The notes under the pieces: model-generated
What the model was told of the DNA's origin: nothing
Database searches by the model: none
Seen by the model: the letters and a program-made list of their open reading frames with translations, nothing else
Part shown: one piece after another, positions 11,984 through 24,787 of the stretch
Position numbering within the stretch: the first letter of the stretch is position 1
How the letters are laid out: the number at the start of each line of letters is the position of its first letter
NCBI GenBank assembly: GCA_024345305.1
Contig: BRON01000003.1
Location: forward strand, 434,001 to 498,000
Origin: Mrakia gelida
Lineage: Eukaryota > Basidiomycota > Tremellomycetes > Cystofilobasidiales > Mrakiaceae
Length of the DNA: 64,000 nt
Direction of reading: 5' to 3'
Made by a program: the position numbers and the translations under genes

Positions 11984-12260
11984 CTGAAAAGACGAGATCG
12001 ATGGTCGGAACGAACACAAGAGCAGGTCAGCTCAAATTTCCGGGACGCTGGGGAAGTACCGTAGCCGAGGTCCTCCAGAGAACCATCCCGCGATTCTTGA
12101 CCCCAAAAGGAGGACGAAGGAGAAGGAACGACGAGCTCGACGAAAGTCTCGAGCTCACAAGCCCTCCTTCCCTTTTCTCAATCCCTCCTCTTGCTTGCTC
12201 CTGCCTTCCTTCTCGATAGGCCACAGCTCCAAGATATGAACAGATGGGGAAAGAGCTCAC
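11984..12260 (-). other. Probable 5'-UTR intron of the uL11m gene
   Basis: On the minus strand a GTGAGC donor at 12260 and a TTTTCAG acceptor ending at 11984 flank a stretch with a GCTGACC branch site 30-40 nt before the acceptor. The short leader that follows runs directly to the uL11m start codon at 11923. No ATG-initiated coding exon was found upstream. Confidence 0.5.
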
Positions 12261-12596
12261 CTGTTGAGAGTCCTACGATGAGCGAGAAGGTTCCGAGGCT
12301 GAAGAAAGGAGGGCGAGCTGGGAGGGAGGGAAGAAGGAGCTGAAGGAGGAGAAGGAAGAACAGAGCAGAAGGGGTGAGAAGTCAGGTCCAGTTTCTCTCT
12401 TTGATCGAGAACGACGAGCGTGTGACTGCAATCACTGGGAAGAGCCTAGCGAGAGAGCCGGAAAAAAGTTCGAGTTGTAGTTGGTTGCGAAGGAGGTTGA
12501 GGCGGAGCTCGAGCTGAAAATGGCCCGCCGGGAAGTCTTCAAGCTGGGCTCTTCGCCCTTCGTTCGCTGTCCTTCAACTCTCACCTCGTCTCAAAC
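12261..12596. promoter_or_regulatory. Divergent promoter region, uL11m / GDT1
   Basis: This stretch separates the transcribed leader of uL11m (minus) from the GDT1 start codon (plus). It contains mixed purine and pyrimidine tracts and no coding exon that I could support on either strand. Confidence 0.35.
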
Positions 12597-14137
12597 ATGG
12601 ATATCGTCACGGATGACTCAAACTTTGGAGCCCTCTGGCAGGCCTTCATCATGATCGTCAGTATCAGCCTCTCAATCTCGTTCAGCTTCTCCCGAGAGCT
12701 CTCCCCAGCGGTTTGAGCGAGACACGTCCTTCGTCCCCTTCGCGAGCTGAACCTCTTCGCTTCCCCTCCCTTCCCTCCCCTCCTTCTTTTCAGGTCGTTT
12801 CAGAAATTGGAGACAAGACCTTCCTGATCGCTGCCATCCTCGCCTCTCGTCAACCTCGTCTGACCGTGTTCGCTGGAGCGTTTGGGAGCTTGATCGTCAT
12901 GAGCATCCTCAGCGCTGCCATGGGAAGGGTCATTGGACTCGTACCAAAACAGTGGACTCAGTACGCCGTCAGTATACATCTCTTTCACTCATCGGTACTT
13001 CTAAGAGGGCTCGGTTGGGTCTGTAGGAGGAGCGGAGGAGTCGGGAGCTCTGGGCGAGACAGATGGGGCGAAGGAAGGATGTGACCGAAAGCTCAGCTCG
13101 CAGCTTCGTCGAATGGGAGGTCCTCCTTCTCTCTCAGATCTTTGGGAGAGAGCAGAGGAGACGAGACTGGCTGGAGGTAGCAATCCATAGATAGATCGGT
13201 TCTCCACGCCGTTTCGCGCTCAAAACTTCCAAGATGTCTCGGAACGAAGAGCTGACCTCCGCTCCCTCCTCCCCTCCCTCCAGGCTGCCGTCCTCTTCCT
13301 CGTCTTCGGTCTTCGAATGCTTCAAGAAGGTCTCCAACTGTCCAACGACTCTGACAAGATGGCCGAGGAGATCCGTGAAGTCGAGGAAGAACTCGAATCC
13401 TCCATCCCTCTCACCGACCTCGAGGAAGGAAACGCTCCTCGACCAACCTCTCCCTCTCCCTCCGGTCGACCCAGGTCTGCCAGCGACGCCAAAGACTCGG
13501 GGAAGGTGGGACTGGCGGAGAAGGGGAAGAATCTGATGGCTCTCGTCGCCAGTCCAGTCTTCGCTCAGGCCTTCGTCCTGACGTTCTTGGGAGAGTGGGG
13601 AGATCGAAGTCAGATCGCGACGATCGCGTTGGCGGCTGCTCATGTGAGTTTCTTCCCTTCAAACACGCTCTGACGCGTCTTGACATAGACGTGACAGGCA
13701 CTGCTACTCGAGGGGCCCTCCTACGAGCTCGCAGCGGCTCTCGACGCGCTCTGCCCCGTCACCTGTCCTCGTTCCCTTTGATCTGACGAGCTCGTCCCTT
13801 TCGCTCTCTCTTCCTCACCCAGAACCTCTACGTTATCGCCTTCGGAACCATTCTCGGACACGGTCTCTGCACCGCTGGAGCCGTCATCGGAGGACGTTGG
13901 CTCTCTACAAAAATCTCCGTGAAATACAGTTCGTCTCGTCTCGTCTCGTCGCGACCTCTCTTCTCTTCTCGCCTCTCCTCGCTGACCTCCTCTCCCCCCC
14001 TTCTTCGTTCTCCCTCTCTTTCAGTCACTCTCATCGGAGCCTCCCTCTTCCTCATCTTCGCCGTCCTCTACTTCAGGGAGGGATACACCTACGTACCGGA
14101 AACGCCAGTCCTCTTCTCCACCCTCCATCGGCGGTGA
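12597..14137 (+). CDS. GDT1: Gdt1/TMEM165 (UPF0016) cation/proton antiporter
   Basis: Exons 12597-12656, 12794-12967, 13284-13643, 13823-13928 and 14025-14137 sum to 813 nt, 270 residues. Both family signatures E-x-G-D-[KR]-[ST] are present: EIGDKT near residue 24 and EWGDRS near residue 181, each in a three-helix bundle. The central loop is acidic and Ser/Pro-rich (residues about 100-165). Known members exchange Ca2+ or Mn2+ for protons in the Golgi membrane and support glycosylation. The protein lacks an obvious N-terminal signal peptide, unlike some homologues, because the first exon gives only about 20 residues before the first motif. The third intron (13644-13822) is longer than average. 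Confidence 0.9.
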
Positions 14138-15113
14138 TCCGTTCGGACGGACGGACTCGCAAACCCTTCCCGTCCTCCTGCTCTCCATATACCTTAATAT
14201 CGCGGAAGAGAGAGGACGGACTTATTGGACTGGGGAGGGAGCGTCAGGAGGACGTGATCTGTGTTTTGTTAGAGCTGTTTTCCTTTTCGCGTTTCCTTTT
14301 TCTTTTAGAGTGTTTTGGAATCCAGGCTGGGCATGAAGGGAGGGAGAGCGGGCTACGAATCTATGCTTATGCTTGTCTCTTGATAACCCTGCTTCTCAGA
14401 CTGTATTCTTCCGCTCAGCCGTGGTGAAAGCAGCGGGTGTTCAGAACGGCGACGCGTTCGACTGCCCCTCGCTCGCGCTTCCCTGTCTACGCTTCTCCCT
14501 CAGCACCTCAGTCCCTCGTAAGTTCGAACTTGTCTCTTTGATTCCGTGAGCTGAGCAAGGCTGTCGAACTGGAAGTAGCAGAGACGCCTCGAACGAATCG
14601 AGGTCGCGTCGCTGCCCCCACTCCTTTGCTTTCATCGCGGCCTCAACGTCCTTACAGTAATGCGAGGTCCAAGAGTTGGGAGACGTGAATCATGTATTCA
14701 TTCTCTCCTGAAGAGACCTTGGAGACTAATCTGTGAACCGTGAAAGCGAAACGAACGAGAGACCAAAGCGAACAACGAAGACGGCAGAAGCGAAAGAGAA
14801 GGCAAACTGATGGTAGACTATGGAAAACGTAGAGGATGAGGGGAACAAAGGTAAAGAACATATGGGCCGCGGGTACTTGAGGACATACGAGAAGGGGGAA
14901 ACAACAAAACGAAAGGAGGAAGCGAAGGGACGAAAGGGAGAGAAACGAGAACAGATCCGAACGCGAGAAAGGGGAGTAAAAGCATAGAGCGAGACTAGGT
15001 GAGAGCAAAAGCAAGATTCAAGAGCAGAGTGTATGTATTCGAGAAAGCGTGGTCGTGTATGGAGAGAGCGTAAGCGAGAGAGGGAGGACTCGAAGCGACG
15101 AGACGCGTCTCGT
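14138..15113. other. Convergent intergenic region, no gene seen
   Basis: The region lies between the GDT1 stop and the stop of the minus-strand transcription factor, so it should hold two 3' UTRs. Open frames on the minus strand here are pyrimidine-rich and phase-inconsistent with splicing signals. No tRNA was recognised. Confidence 0.4.
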
Positions 15114-18100
15114 TCAGTCCACGTCTCCCAACAATGGTCGTTGAGCCATGAGAGTTCTGACCTCCTCGCCGTTGAGTACCGCGGGGAAGTGCAGAACAAC
15201 CTCTGGGAAAGAGGCTTGGCGGTTGGCTTCGTTGAGACGAGATATGATGGCGTTGAGGGAGTCGAAGAGGCCTGGAGGCAAGCCGATCACAGGAGGAAGG
15301 GGAGGGATCAGGACGTGTTGAGCGATGAGAAACGAGCAAAGATGAAACCGAAGTGATCAAACTCACCTTCCGAAGGGTAGAGGTTGAGAAGGAACTGCAG
15401 CATGGGAGCCAGATCCTCTCGAACGACGGTGAGGGCTTCCGTGAACTCGGGATTCAGCTCGTACAGTTGCATAGCTCTGCAAGACGAACGAAGAGCGAAG
15501 TCAGCATCGTGGAGGACACGCTGATCGAGAGGATAGATCTAGACTTACCTCGACAGCTGCTGCATGAACCAGAAGATCCAAACAGGTCGATGGTTGATGA
15601 GCGACCTCGCGTCGTCCGAGAGGACTTGACTTTGATTTGCCGGGTTGAGCGATTTGGCGACGCCTGACTGAGTGTAGAGCCAGTGTCGAGCAGAGGCGAC
15701 GTGGAAGTCGTTGATGACCTCGTGACTGTCGAAAGGGAAGCGACGAGAAAGTCAGCACGCGTCGTCGTCGACGAGCGAGATGGAACGAGAAGACGTACCT
15801 CGAAGCGTCGGGGATGAATCTCGAGAACGAATCCGAGACGAGCATTCGAGAGGATAGAAGCCAATCTCTGTATGGAGAGGAAGAGTGCGGAGGTTGTCAG
15901 GTGTGAAAGATCGAGGACGCAACGAGGAAGCGGACGAACCTGGACTGCCAGTCGTAAGCGAGGCTACCGATCTTCTCGTACCAGTCCATGTTGGTGTCTC
16001 CCGCAACCTTCTTCTTCGCTTGATCGAACATGGCTTCGAGAGATCTGCTGACCGTCCAGACTTTGACTGAGAACGAAAGTGAAGATCGAACCTCGTCAGT
16101 TGGGAGACGCGAGTCGGCTCAAAACACACGAAGGAGGACGAGAACGTACCAGCTTGGTTCCTCTTATCTTCCTCCGATGCATCCGAAAGATGATGGCGAA
16201 GAGCGAAGTGCCAGAGCATCGCTGTCGTGGCGTACAGACTCCAGATCGAGGATTTCCCGTCTTGGCCACTTCCAACGAAAAGATTCTCACCAGCTGAAAC
16301 GAAAGGGCCGCGAGAAACGAGGTCAGCTTTGATCCAAAGCCGTGTACTGAAGCTGCGACTCACGATACAGCAGAGCGAAGTTCTCTGGGTTTCCGATGTA
16401 ACTGAGTCGAGTGAAGAAAGAGAGAGAGCCGTCTGTTTCAAAGCTAGCCTTGTTTCTCGCGACCGAGAGCGGCAAGGCAGTCCTGTAAACGAGGACTGAT
16501 ACTCACAGGTCCACCGACTCGAATCCAACGCTGTATCTGAACATGCTGAAGCTGGCTGCGAGAGCCGAAGCCGACCAAACCAGTCGTCGCGTCTCGTCCT
16601 TCTCGATCTCTTGAACCGACGTAGGATCGCGAGGATTCGACCATCGAGGACAGGCGGCTGTGTACACAAGGAACGAGAAGAGAGTCAGAACCGAGACGCA
16701 AGAGATACGGCGACGAAGGAGAGAAGTCGCGAGTGGTGCGACGAGGGAAGAGACGCGACTCGGACTCACTCCAGAAGGGACAGTTCGTCGTACTCTGCTC
16801 CGAGTGCAGTCCGAGGTTCGAGTACGAGACCATGGGAGCAACTCCACTACCGGTGAGAGATCTGATCTCCGGAATCTGACCTTCAGGGAACATGTTGGCG
16901 TTGGGATCGTTCACGTCAAGTGAGGGCAATGCGAGAGTACGCATCACGTTGTCGAGGAGTCTGGTCCGATACGAGAGACGACCAAGGTCAGCGAGGGTAG
17001 GAAGTAGACGAGAAGAGTGGACCAGTACTAACAGCATCGCACTAGCAGATCTTTGATCCGACTGGAGAGGATGAGCGCTGACTTCGTACACGGCCATGAG
17101 CTGAAAGATCGAGCGACGGGAAAGCAAGTCAGTACAGCTCACTTGATGCAGAGAAAAAACAGAATAGTAAACTCACGAAAGCAGCTTTGGCGAGTCCAGC
17201 ACTGTTGTAAAAAGAGAGGGAACGTGGATGAGTTTGGTCGCGTCGAAATGCAAGCGACGCCGAAGAGACGCGAACGAAAGAGTGACTCACTCGATCCATC
17301 CCGAGTTCCACGAGTTCCAGAACGCAGTCTGAGGTTTCATTGGGCCCGAGGGAAAGAGAGGGAGATTAGATCTGGTCTTCGGAGATTTCTGAGAGGGGTG
17401 AGAAGAGAGGGTGGACGAACGAGAGCTTGCTCCTTGAATTTTAAACCGAGAAGTCTCCCCTCGAAGCCACGACCTCCGTGACCATCCCATGAACTCATGT
17501 GGCTGCTCAGTGCGAGCATCGAGTAGACGAGAGCTGGCTCTGTTGTGGGGAAAGAGAGAGACGGCGTCAGTCGCGGAAACGAGACCGACTCGCGTGCGAA
17601 CGACGAGGTTGAACGTACGGAGATTTTGACGATGAACAGGATGGTGAAGCTTGGCCACGAAGAGGGGTATGTTGATGAACGCGAGCCTGTCAAAGGAAGA
17701 GGGGGAGGTGAGCTTCTATCTCCACGAAGCGAACGGCGAGAGATTGAACGAACCAGTGATTCGAGACCTTGAAGAGATGTGCGAACTGAGAAACGACCGT
17801 CGCGTAGGCCGTTTCTCGGTTTCTCCCGAACTGAGATAGCAAGAAGTCCCACCAGATCTGTCTCGGGTAGTCTGCGTTGGGCGCTTTGGGGAGGGTGAGC
17901 ATCTGAACGGTGGCGACGGGAAGGGTTTGTTGATGCGGGGAGGGAAGGGGAGGGCTGTTTCGAACGAGACGAGAGAAGCGCGTGAGATAACGCGAGTCGA
18001 AGCGAAGTAAGAAGACAGATCGAAGGGACTCACGTGGAGATCATAGCCGAGCTCGCACTTGAAGGTCGAGAGCATGCCGTCGAAGGTCGAGAGAGGTGCC

Positions 18101-20320
18101 GAGCAGTCTGCGAAATCGAAGACGAACGAGCAAGCGTCAGAGGTCGCGTTCGTTTCCGATCTCGTCTTCGACCGAACGAGACGAACCTGAGCAGAGTTTC
18201 CCATCATCGAAGAAGACATCATGCTAAGCTCCTGTATAGGGGATGATTTTTTGGTGGTCAGCGGATCCGGGATCTTGGCGGACCGTAGACTCGGTGGCTG
18301 TTCTCTCGAACTCACCAGACCACCCTTTCCTTCCTCCTGCTCCCAAATCCTCGCTCCGCTCTCAGGATCGTTCTGCGACACCGTCACGATCCCTCCTCCC
18401 CTCACTTGAAAAACCTGCTGCTGATCCTGATGTTGCTGCTGCTGATTGAGAAGTTGCTGCTGGTGCTGTTGTTCTCCTAGATCGGGCTTCACGTCCTCCT
18501 CCTCGTCGTCGTCGTCGGACTGCTCTCTCGATCCTAGAGCGTCCTCGTGCCCGTCTTCGTAATCCTCGTACTCCTCGTACTCGTCCTCCTCGTCCAGATC
18601 TGCATCCGAGGCTCTCCTCTTCCCTTTGGTCGACGAAGAGGTGGCTGTCCCAGGTCGAGGAGGTTGAGACTGAGTCGAAGCCGACGCGGGTCGCGAGTTC
18701 GAATCGACGCGTCCGTCTCGTCCGTTCTGATCCTGATTTGAGCCCGAGTTCTGGTAGGCGTGGTTCGTCGAAGGGTAGCTGGAGGCCTGGAGTCGAGGAA
18801 CCGTCTCGTGCTGATGCTGATGGTGCGAGTTCTGAGGGAAAGGAAGCGTGTAACTTCGTCCAGGAGGAGGAGGAGGACCGTTGTGGTTCGAGTGGTGATC
18901 GTTGTGGTAGGGAAGGAACGGATCTGGAGAAGGAGCGTAGTGATGGAGCTGGTGAGGCGGTTGTAGCTGATGAGGAAGATGGGAGTGGTGAGGATGAGAG
19001 GATTGTTGCTGCTGGTGCTGATCTAAGATCGCGTTCGGATGGTGGTTTCGGTTTTGAGGAAAGTAGGACGGGAAGTGGTGACCAGCCGAAGGATCCAGAG
19101 AGAGACCGGGAGACGAAGAAGGGTAGTTGATGTGCGAGAATTGTGAGAGAGAAGGGAGAGGAGGGAGTTGGTGATGATGTTGAGTTTGATTTTGGAGGGA
19201 GTGGTGGTGGAGGGAGCCAACAGCAGCAGGGTTGTGAAAGCCGTGGGTGAAGTCGAACTGCTGGAGAGGAGGTTGGAGTTGGAAGTGATGGGGAGGTAGG
19301 TTGCTGGGGTAGCCTTGCTGAGGTTGATGAGGGAAGACGGAGGATCCAGTCGACGAGACCGACGAACCACGCGATCCTGGACCGTCGTGAGCTCGATCCT
19401 GATCCAAAGGCCGTCCTCCTCCTGCTCCTCCTTGGTGGTGACTCGATCCTGGACGAATGCTGAACCCTTCCTCGTCCTCTGCTCGTTCCGTCTTGACGAC
19501 TCCGACGCTTTTCCTCCGTTTCGACGGTCCTGCTCCAGCTCCGACTGCTTGATAGCTTTGACCGTTCTCGTGCGACGGAGAGCCAGCGGACGACGAATGA
19601 GGAGAAATTCGTTGGAGACCAGATGTGGAAAGATCGAAGGACTGGTGGGGATGCTGCTGGTGAGGTTGGGAGTTCCGCTGAGAAGAAGACGACGACGACG
19701 ACGGCCTAGGTTTGGCGGCTTTGACGTCGACTCCGTCCGCCAGATCCTGCTGCTTCTGAGCTGCAGTCCTCCTCTTCCTCCCTGGAAGCTTATCCGGACC
19801 TCGTCGTTTCTAGAAGACGAAGAGAACAAAGGGAGAGAACAACAAAACAAGGGAAGAGAGTTAGGGAAAACCTTCGTTTGATCCGACACAGGAGAGCTCC
19901 TTTTCGCGCGAGAACAAGAGAGCGAAGGGAGGGGGTTGAGTGAGGCGCAACGACCGCTTGGAACTCACAGGTTGGACGTCAAAGACGCATTCGAAGCTCT
20001 TCCTAGCACAGTTCATACACCCTCCTTCCCTTCTACCGTCGCATTTGACTTTACGAGAACGACTGAGGGAGGGAAAGGATGCGAAAAGAAAACGAGCAAG
20101 GGGGTGAGCCTTCGTTCAGAGCTCGCGAACTCCTTCCCTCCCTCCTCCCCCGCGATCGCCAGTTTTTCCCCTCGATTTCTACGCACCAACGAAGACAGGC
20201 AAGTCCAAATTTGTTTTTCGATCCCTCCTTCCTATAGTCCTTCCTCTCTATCGAAGTTGGCGCTTGGGGAGGAGGGGGAGGGTGAGATGGGACGGAGGAG
20301 AAGTAAGGAGGATTGTCCAT
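15114..20320 (-). CDS. Zn2Cys6 fungal transcription factor with a fungal-type regulatory middle domain
   Basis: About 19 exons. The first (20320-20187) and second (20062-19969) exons join to form a Zn2Cys6 cluster, ACLRCRSRKVKCDG then GCMNCARKSFECVF, residues about 42-70. Exon 3 (19809-18187, 541 codons) is basic, then His/Gln/Pro-rich with an acidic EDEYEEYEDYED stretch, a likely activation region. Thirteen or more short exons then encode a fungal_trans-like domain: YPRQIWWDFLLSQFG, FINIPLFVAKLHHP, LLDNVMRTLALP, ETRRLVWSASALAASFSMF, SSIWSLYATTAMLWH. The protein is about 1,210 residues and nuclear by inference. Its target genes cannot be told from sequence. Exon 4 (18107-18034) has two self-consistent splice solutions, described in the findings. 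Confidence 0.82.
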
Positions 20321-20687
20321 CCTCGCCGGTTGCTTCGAGCCCGTTCCCCGAAGAAGAAGCGCGAGAGAAAACCTGCTTGAGGGTTCTTGAGAGCGATAAG
20401 ATGGCGCTGAGGGGACAGTAGAAGGGCCAAGCTGAGAGACGTTCGATTCGGCTCGGTCGTAGTTGAGAGAAGGAAGACTCAAGAGAGAAGCAGAGATCGA
20501 CTCGGACCTCCTCGTTCCCCCACATGGCACCAGGCCTAGACTCCCTCCTTCTTGCATCATCTTTGCTATCCGGAACAGATTTCTTACCGCCCAGCCGAGG
20601 GTCGGATACAGGAGAGGTGAAGAAAATCGACATAACGCACAAAACAAGAAAGAGAAAAATAGCAGAACGAAATCGCGACGCGTCTGA
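20321..20687. promoter_or_regulatory. Upstream region of the Zn2Cys6 gene and 3' flank of RXT3
   Basis: The 367 bp lie between the start codon of the factor (minus) and the RXT3 stop (minus). No coding exon is supported. A GACGCGTC palindrome lies at about 20680. Confidence 0.35.
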
Positions 20688-23600
20688 TCAAGTCATCACC
20701 ACGTCCTTCTCTCCCTCCTTCTCCAGCTCCCCATCCTCCTTCTTCTCCTCCTCGATAGCAGGAACAGAAGAAGCAGCAACCACCTCAGCAGCCTCAGGGA
20801 TGAGAACCGCATCGGCGGCCTTCTCTACCTCCTCAACATCAAACCCTAACCCAACAACCTCCTCCTCCTTCTCCTTCCTCGTCCACCAGTACCTCTCCAC
20901 TCGACAGAACCAACCCTTCTCCCCACCCTCTCCAGGCTCCCTCAAGATCAGTCCTCCCTCGACCCACTCGAGGTCCCAAGGGCTCACGGACACCTTTCCC
21001 AGCAGCAGATCGGGCGCGTCTTCCTCAGGAGACGGAGTTGCGACGAGCGACGTTTGGACAGGCGAAGGCCGGACCGGAAGGATGGTGACCGTGAGTTGAG
21101 GGTCATGAGGTGTAGAGGTAGAGAGGAGGTGTAGTCGGTAGCTGAGGGAAAGACACGAGTCGCATTTTTTCCACGAAGAGAGGGAGGGAAGAAGAGAAAG
21201 GAAGAGCGTGGGTGGGTTTTGCAGGCGTCAGTTTGGTTTGCTTCTCGGTAGGAATAGCCGGACGCGCGTGTTGGTTCTTGGCTCGAAATGGTGGGAGCAG
21301 ATATGTATGTATGTAGAGAGATGGACTCACCATTCGTCTGGGTTCTCGAGGTAGAGATCGAAGTCGCGAAGACCATCGGAGGGAGGTGTCGTTCCGTGTT
21401 GAGCAGATTCCTCTTCGGAGGGCAGGCGAGGGAACTCGTCGATGTTGAAGACGTCGTAGAGTGCTGAGGGTGAGAATTTGTAGCTGCGAGGATCGAAAAG
21501 TCGATGTCAGTGAGGGTCACAGAGTGGGAGAAGGTAGAAAGAAGGAAGAAGATTCACCCAGCGTCTCCGAAAACAGTGAGGTTGAGGACGTCGTCGTTCG
21601 CCTCGTCGACCATCTCCTTCCTCATCTCGGCGAACTGAGCGAGTCTCGTCTTCTTGGTACGTCTCGAGAGAGATACCTGCTTGTCCGAGGGCTGCAAACG
21701 GCGACCAAGAAAAAAGAAACCGGGAGCGAGTCAGCGATTCCGTCGACGCGTTCGAAGCTCAACGTGTTTCGATTTCGACGCGACCGTCAAAACGAAAAAC
21801 TCACCTCGACTCTCACCACACTCTCAACCACCAAACTCCCACCATCATGCCCGTTTCCCCATCCCCTACTCCTCACACCATTCCTCTCCGTACTGACATA
21901 CCGAATCAACCTCCCCACCATCCTCAACGTAACCTTCACTCCTCCACCCTTCCTCCTCATCTTCCTCTCCTCCTCCTCCCCACCTCCACCGTACATGCTC
22001 GCCACGGACGTAAACTTCGGCACCACCCACCCGGAATGAACCAGCACTCCCACCAGATCCGAATCGTCCGTGTACACCTCTGTCCCCCAAACTCTCCTCT
22101 CCTCGCTCAGCCTCTCAAGCAGCGACTTCCAACCCTCTCCACCTCCTCCCAATCCACCTCCCTCGTGCGTATCCTCTCCTTTGACGGTCCATCCCGTCCC
22201 AAGGAACGCCGAAGCGATGAAAACCTCGACGCGTCCTCCTGCTCCTCCGAGACCTGTTTCCGTGTTCGTGGTCATGAGGATGCGACCTTGTTCTCCAACC
22301 TCGGAAGGGAGGATCCACTCATCTCCTCGGTAGACGAATCGACCGAGCGAGGGAGCGTTGGTCGAGGCTGGGAGGTCTTTGAGGAAGAGGGAGCGGACTT
22401 GAGGGTTGGGAGCGGCGGAGAGCATCGCTGGAGGGAAGTCCATTCGAGGAACGTAGGTTGCTGGAGCGGAGGGAGCTGAGGAGGCTGCTGGACGGGATTT
22501 GCGAGAGGAAGAGGTGGGAGGAGGGTTGGCGGGGACGTAGGAGGAGCGAGAGGGTCCGTTGGAGATGTCGATGACTTCCACCTCGTTTCGTTGCTGCTGC
22601 TGGGAGGAAGAGGAAGAGGTGGAGGGGACGTGGTGATGGTGGTGGACGTGGTGGTGGTGGTGAGGATCGTTGGAGTAGGGGTCGTTCGTCGCGGCGGACT
22701 CGCGTTTTCGTTTGGCGGCTTTGGGTTGGGAGGAGGAAGGAGCTGCCTGCTGCTGCTGCTGTTGATGTCTCTGCTGAGCTTGCTGTTGTTGCTGCTGGTG
22801 TTGCTGCTGTTGTTGCTGCTGCTGCTGCTGTTGAGCTTGTTGAGCCTGCTGCTGTCGGTGCCATTGCTGGTTCTCGAGCTGTTGACGATGCTGAGCCTGC
22901 TGCTGTTGCTCGTACGCGACTCGTTGAGCGTAGACCTCGGGAGTGAGACCTCGGATCTCTGCTGGAGTGAGAGGGTATCCGTTGGGTTCGTGAAGCTGAA
23001 ACGTCCTCGAGTCTCGTTCTCGTCGGTCGTTTCGTTCGGCGTCGACTCGACGAGCCTTCCTCTCCGCCTCGGCTCGTTCCTTCCTGACTGCCTCCTGGTC
23101 CAACGTAGGTCTCGAGCCTCGAGGCGAGAGAGCTCCTCCTTGGTTGCTGGTTGTGCGAGTGGGAGAGTGGGGTGGGAGGGAGGAGGAAGGAGGTTTGGTG
23201 TGAGGGAAAGGGTTGATGTCGCTTCCCGAGTTGGAGTGACGATGACCTTGTTGAGCTGAGGGACGAGGAGGAGGAGGTACGGTGTTGCTGGAAGGTTCGA
23301 CCTTAGCTCCTGAGGGAACGTTTCCTGGGACCTGCGATCCTCCTGGCGTTGGAAGGAAGGTGAAGCCGTACGGTCGAGGTTCCCTTCGATCTCCGATGAG
23401 CGGTGCTGGATTCGGCTTGAATCCCCAAAGATCGACGGGTGCATCAGGTTTCGGCCTCTCGACTGTTGAGGGAGGAGGGTTGGGTGCTGGAGAGGAGTTT
23501 GAGCTTGGGAAAGCAGGACGGTTGAGGACTTCGATCTGAGGTTGTCTCCTCGCCTTCTCCTTCTCCTTCGTGTCCTTCTCCGCCTTGTCCCTCTCGTCTC

Positions 23601-24409
23601 TCAACCTCTGACGAGCACTCTCGCGTTCCCTCTCAGACTCCTTGTCGTTGTAGTAGGAGGCTGAGGAGGAAGTCGTTGGTTCGGGTGCTGTTGTCGACGG
23701 GGAAGGGAAGGAGGAAGGCGGAGGGGGTGGGGACGTGTGGGCTGAGGAGGAAGGTCGAGGGAAGAGGGAGGGGAAGGAGGGAGCTGTCGAAGGGGATGCT
23801 GCTGGAGAGTTGAGGGCTGGAATGCGAGGAGGGTCGAGGGTCGTTCCAAAGGGACTCGCTGGATGGACGAGGGAAACGTGAAAGCAAAATATAAAGTGGA
23901 TGAGCTCTCGCGTTGGTTCGGACGCTGGATGGCCGAGATGGGGAGCTAGCGAAGGAGAACTCACCTCTCGCTCCTGCGACCGCTGGAGATCTCACGCTTG
24001 GAGGTGGAGGAAGAGTGGGAGCCCTCTCTCTCGAACCCATCAGGAAAGCGGATGCGTCCCTTGCTGGTGGTTGAAGAGCTGGTGATGGGAAGGGGGAGGT
24101 TGAGGAGGCGGCAGCGTAGGGAGGGAAAAGGGAAGGAGCTGGAAGTGAAGGTGTAGGGGCAGCTACAAGACCAGAAGCGAAAGTAAGTTAGTTCGAGAGC
24201 AACGAGAAAGGAGAGCTGTCCCTCTTGACGTCGAGAAGGACGAGACATTCTGAGAGGAAGGGAAGGAGGGACTGACCTTTGGGAACTAGATCAGAGACAG
24301 GAGGAAGCGGAGAAGGAGCTGATGCTGAAGGGGCAGCCGCTGTAGACGCTGAAGGAGCTGGAGAAGCAGCCGCTGCTGTTAGACCTGTGGATGGAGGAGG
24401 AGGCGACAT
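20688..24409 (-). CDS. RXT3: Rxt3, subunit of the Rpd3L-type histone deacetylase complex
   Basis: Exons (minus) 24409-24277, 24162-23965, 23858-21805, 21691-21558, 21483-21331 and 21141-20688 sum to 3126 nt, 1,041 residues. The conserved Rxt3 domain lies about residues 610-760: GRFVYRGDEWILPSEVGEQGR, then VEVFIASAFLG and WGTEVYTDDSDLVGVLVHSG are characteristic. The N-terminal 600 residues are low complexity, with a charged segment (ESERERESARQRLRDERD), a polyglutamine block (about 424-480) and a His-rich run (about 505-518). The family belongs to the large Rpd3/Sin3 complex and acts in nuclear transcriptional repression. It is divergent with ADI1, 378 bp apart. Confidence 0.88.
22740..22920 (-). 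repeat. CAG/CAA-type polyglutamine tract in RXT3
   Basis: The plus strand shows runs of ctg and ttg trinucleotides; on the minus strand they encode Gln interrupted by Ala, His and Arg. Such tracts are prone to length change between strains. Confidence 0.8.
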
Positions 24410-24787
24410 CCTCGAGGCGAAGGTGGGTTCAGAGCTGGATGGGTCGAAGGGAGAAGGAAGAAGGAGAGAGAGTTGGAAGCCAGATCGAAGGAGGAGCTCG
24501 ACGAACCTTCCCTCTCCCCCGCCGAGACGCAGCCGCCCTCCGCCTTCTCAATCTCAACAACGAAGATACAAAAATGCATCACTCATGAGAAAGAGATATT
24601 TGATCGGCCCTACAAGTTACTAACCTCTTCATGCGAACTGTTCTATTTCTACAGTGCTGATTGGCCGAGGAAGAGAGCGAAGTGACGCACGCGGGTCGAC
24701 GTCTTCAAAAGTCGTGCTCGCCTTCGTCCTTCAAACCATCACTCACTCTCCCTTACAACGCCTTCAGCTCTACTCACTCCATCAAAC
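24410..24787. promoter_or_regulatory. Divergent promoter, RXT3 / ADI1
   Basis: The 378 bp between two opposite start codons include 'ctgattggc' at about 24657, which is a CCAAT box (ATTGG) on the opposite strand, about 130 bp before the ADI1 start. No coding exon is supported. Confidence 0.4.

Noticed and set aside
13644..13822. Possible extra exon in the third GDT1 intron
   Set aside because: The intron contains a second branch-like CTGAC, but the direct splice joins AAAH to NLYVIAFG exactly as in the family.
14726..15199. Overlapping minus-strand frames of 120-157 codons
   Set aside because: They fall in the 3' flank of the Zn2Cys6 gene, are pyrimidine-driven Ser/Phe-rich and match nothing.
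22591..23259. 222-codon plus-strand Leu-rich frame resembling membrane helices
   Set aside because: It is antisense to the polyglutamine and His repeats of RXT3; poly-Leu is the mirror of CAG repeats.
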